A stretch of 11,435 nt of DNA from Echinococcus granulosus (lineage: Eukaryota; Platyhelminthes; Cestoda; Cyclophyllidea; Taeniidae): positions 232,794 through 244,228 of the forward strand of contig NW_020170395.1 of assembly GCF_000524195.1 (NCBI RefSeq). Direction: 5' to 3'. Under the pieces are notes generated by a model. The model had not been told where the DNA came from and did not search any database. It saw only the letters and a program-made list of their open reading frames with translations. Position numbers and translations under genes: made by a program. Shown here piece by piece: positions 8,631 to 11,435 of the stretch; position 1 is the stretch's first letter; each line of letters begins with the position of its first letter.

Positions 8631-9190
8631 ACAAGCAAGACGCGTGACTGTGGTTGACAATGACCGGAAGAAGACACGCGCCATGTACTTACCAAAAGTG
8701 TTAACAGCAAGATGTACAGAAGAAGCCTAAAAGGATATTAATTTCAGGAAATGGGAATGGAAGATAGAGCTTGAAACATTTGATAATTTGTTTAACAAAA
8801 AGTGAGCCCAAAATATCGCCAAAACAAAAGCCCAGAGCAGCGTGAAATTTGATATTTTATGGTCTTCAGCACAAAAAAATAAAGTACTGAGACTCTTCAG
8901 ATGCCGTTTGTGACTGGTAGAGATATAAAGGAGAAGCTGGGCGTTACCAAATCAACGAATAGCTTACAAAGTAATAATTTGTTTTTATGACTAGAATTAT
9001 TAGCGTGTTTTATAAAGAAGAGGGATGATCTAACAAGAAGGGGAAATTTTAAAACTAACTATTTTCCTAAAGTAATTTAACTTTGGCTCCACAAAAAAGG
9101 CAAATAATTAATGAAGTAAACAACAAAATTTTGGATTAACGCTAAATTAGTTTTCTTCAGTGACTCCAGTTTATGGCACATATTTGACAG

Positions 9191-11157
9191 TTGTCATCGT
9201 TCTGCATATTACAGAAACCTTGCCCCTATTTGAGGAGTTCTTTAGCTCTTCCAAAGTGCTCAGTGAATAGACCATCAGTAAGACATCTTGCCATTCGGAG
9301 AGAACCACGCGGCCAAGCCAAAATCCTCAATTTACTTTGGAAAACAAAGGTTCGTTCAAGCTGTGATGAGGGCGACTCTCAGAATTTTACAGGTTATTAA
9401 CTATTTGCATTTGAGTTCATTGCAGATGACACTTAAATGAATGTTCCAAGGGCAGTCCTCTGTTAGTACCTCGAAAAGTAACAAATTATTTCACTTGGGA
9501 CTATTAGTTGCGCCCTTTACTGCGCAATGCAAACAACGTCTCGAAGCCTTACTGACAATTAAAGGGCGTTTGGTTGATGAGGGTGTGGGTACTGCCAAAT
9601 AAGTCACATTCTCCTCTGATCCAGCGGTTAGGGCAGCTCAGCTTTTTGTGTAATTCTAGGTCCTAAAATAACTTAACTGGTGGTGGAGATAGTCATTAAC
9701 TGGCACCGAATGCCGCAAAAGTCAATTAACAGTCAAACAAGCTGTATAACTTCTGCTCCACAAGCCAGCCAATCGCGTGGATAAGCCATTGCTTGGTTAA
9801 AAGTTCCCACCAGGCGAATGGAATGTAAATTTTCACCGAAAACACAGACCAAAATTGCTACCTGACATGCCATTCCCGGGGACGTAAGTCTTAAATATAC
9901 AGTTTATACACTGGCTTTCAGTCACCGACAGGCTAGCAAAGCACCGGTCATTCCTTCGAAATTCCTAACAGCTGAGTCACTAACACAGATGAATTCTAGG
10001 ATGTGAAAGCACCTCTCATCATTCTTCGTACTTTTGGATTACTCGTGTATGGAATTCCATAACTCTTCAATTCGCATATTCGTCATCAGCGTCAAGTAGG
10101 TGCTGTGCCTGGGACTCCGTGCCTAAGCTCGTCTGACACGCATGTGGCACAGTCAACTACGTAAAAGTCATTTGGAATGGGAAAGAAAAACAACAGTACT
10201 GGTGGCAGTTGTTGCCATACTGGAACAAGGCGAACAAGCGGATGGCTACAAGGATCAATTTCCCTCGGATACGCTCTGAGTATATGTGTTAGTTAAAAGA
10301 GGGATCTGACAAATTATTCTAACATGAAAATAAGCGAAAATACCACGACTAGCATTCTGTGATGAGGAATGTGCAAAAAATTGCATGAATAATGAATTAA
10401 TGTATCCAAAGCCTTCTCGGGATAGAGAGAGGGAGGGCTGAGGCGTTAGAGGGAGCATGCTATATGTAAAAAAGACTTTTACAGCACAATTCTCCCTCTT
10501 CAATCGCAGAATTAATGCCAAAAATAATAAAATTTAATTCTTTTTCCGGAAATATAGCAGCGAGGCTCTTTGTGCCAAATGCGAAGATTGGAAAATTCGG
10601 TTTTCTTTTACTTTATTGCTCTGGGAGATGTAAACAGTTGTTCACTTTCTCTCAATCGTTTAGTTGGTCACTCAATCATTCACTCGTCTAATCTTAGATA
10701 TTAAAGCACTTTTGCCAGTTTTACTGTTTGGGATTAGCCCACACCTTCTTCGGAACCTAGGGTATTGACGCAGACGTGAGAAGCCTCATTTTAAGAGACA
10801 CTAAGGAACAGCACGGAATAGAAATAAAAACCATAAACATTTATATACAGGAAGGCAAAAAATGACGCTTGATTTGACTAAAGGGGTCCATTCAGTCACT
10901 CCTCTAGCCTCTTTCCAAGATCTTCTGCAAATTTATGGGGCAGTAGTACGATTTCATAACAACATACTTGTAATTACAGGAAATTTCACAATGAGAAGCA
11001 AGCTTGTAAGTTTTGCTTGGATGCACTGGTAAATATCCAGAAGGGGAGGAAAAAATTAATCCCATCTTTTCTGTCTGAGCCTGTCTCGCTTTCATCTCAG
11101 AGCCAACTGTCAATCCCACGTGGCACATGAATGCCAAATCAGGATGATGTGAGACAG
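9191..11157. other. Non-coding stretch before the right end
   Basis: A plus-strand frame at 9191-9400 (opens with TTG) and minus-strand frames ending at 10255 (opens with TTG) and 10904 (opens with GTG) have no recognisable motif and are treated as chance. An AP-1/Maf-type GCTGAGTCA lies at 9971-9979, and a bulged hairpin at 10194-10222. A CCACGTGG E-box is at 11116-11123. Nothing else is seen. Confidence 0.4.
10194..10222. repeat. Bulged hairpin
   Basis: CAGTA (10194-10198) pairs with TACTG (10218-10222), and TGGCA (10203-10207) with TGCCA (10213-10217). A four-base bulge lies on the left and the loop is five bases. It is too short for a microRNA precursor. Confidence 0.3.
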
Positions 11158-11200
11158 TGTCCACTCCTTCCCTGCTTCCCTCCCGTCTCCCTGTCACCGT

Positions 11201-11231
11201 CCTTTCTTCCCTTCCTCCCTTCCTCCTTTCT
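11201..11231 (+). repeat. 31-base pure pyrimidine tract
   Basis: Uninterrupted C/T sequence of CCTTC/CCTCC-type units lies inside a longer pyrimidine-rich block from about 11159. Only nine-base mirror symmetries are present, so it is a weak candidate for triplex (H-DNA) formation. Confidence 0.8.
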
Positions 11232-11357
11232 AGCCCATCTAAAAGTTTAATGCTTTCGGTTGAGAAGTTCCGTGGTAGGAATTGTGAAGCCTTGTGATGT
11301 CTTGCAAGAATGCCGGACTCTCCACCTGGAGTGATTAAGAGTCCAAACTGTATCTGT

Positions 11358-11385
11358 AGAGGAAGAGGAAAAAGAAAAAGGGAAG
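11358..11385 (+). repeat. 28-base pure purine tract
   Basis: Uninterrupted A/G sequence follows the pyrimidine tract by about 126 bases on the same strand, so the two can pair imperfectly with each other. A further purine run with a GGAAG/CTTCC stem (11393-11409) follows, immediately before the right terminal repeat. Confidence 0.8.
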
Positions 11386-11409
11386 CAATGTAGGAAGAAG
11401 AAGACTTCC

Positions 11410-11432
11410 CAGCACATACTAAACTGGTGCTG
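11410..11432. repeat. Hairpin overlapping the right terminal repeat
   Basis: CAGCAC (11410-11415) pairs with GTGCTG (11427-11432) around an 11-base loop. It mirrors the left hairpin with a loop four bases longer, as if one copy had a four-base insertion or deletion while the stem was kept. Confidence 0.4.
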
Positions 11433-11434
11433 TC
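11418..11434 (-). repeat. Right terminal inverted repeat (17 bp)
   Basis: ACTAAACTGGTGCTGTC is the exact reverse complement of positions 2-18. Only one base lies outside it, so a target-site duplication cannot be examined. The inner side continues into a sequence that again gives GTGCT on the complementary strand, as on the left, but offset by four bases. Confidence 0.75.
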
Positions 11435-11435
11435 T

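Larger units (their letters stand above)
7991..9190. other. Non-coding stretch right of the CpG-rich island
   Basis: No coding frame is supported. Contents are a perfect palindrome at 8286-8301, a G-rich motif at 8611-8630 and a TATAAAG string at 8924-8930 with no gene after it. The part from about 8980 to 9150 is strongly AT-rich. Confidence 0.4.

Noticed and set aside
22..11122. CACGTG E-boxes near both ends (22-27 and 11117-11122)
   Set aside because: Two or three are expected by chance in this length, and the two sites are at different distances from the termini.

Overview
This 11.4 kb window looks like non-coding nuclear DNA from a eukaryote. The longest open frame is 152 codons. Most of the longer frames begin only at TTG or GTG rather than ATG, and none resembles a protein family I can name. 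I found no rRNA, tRNA, CRISPR array, transposase, reverse transcriptase or bacterial-type operon. Base composition is moderately AT-rich with scattered CpG, short microsatellites and long purine or pyrimidine tracts. That fits an intergenic or intronic stretch of an animal genome, possibly an invertebrate such as a flatworm, but I see no diagnostic gene and this taxonomic guess is weak.

The most striking structure is at the edges. A 17-base sequence at positions 2-18 is repeated perfectly in inverted orientation at 11418-11434, one base in from each end. Each copy also contains or abuts a small AGCAC/GTGCT hairpin. The window may therefore have been cut as the interior of a terminal-inverted-repeat element or a pair of opposed repeats. 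Nothing between the repeats encodes a recognisable transposase, and target-site duplications cannot be tested because no flank is present.

From left to right: positions 19-807 are AT-rich with an (AAC)5 microsatellite. Positions 808-943 and 1635-1784 hold two diverged copies of one dispersed repeat. A perfect 16-base palindrome at 1845-1860 matches the RFX X-box consensus. From about 1.9 to 7.7 kb there are only small hairpins, a CA-rich low-complexity tract and a compact cluster of degenerate 16-base units near 3.0 kb. Positions 7801-7990 form a CpG-rich island with ETS-, NRF1- and AP-1-like sites and are the best promoter or first-exon candidate. Positions 8.0-11.1 kb are featureless apart from a 16-base palindrome and a G-rich motif. 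The last 280 bases carry a 31-base pure-pyrimidine tract and a 28-base pure-purine tract just inside the right inverted repeat.

No gene system can be reconstructed. The useful content is the inverted termini, the repeat pair and two candidate regulatory sites.
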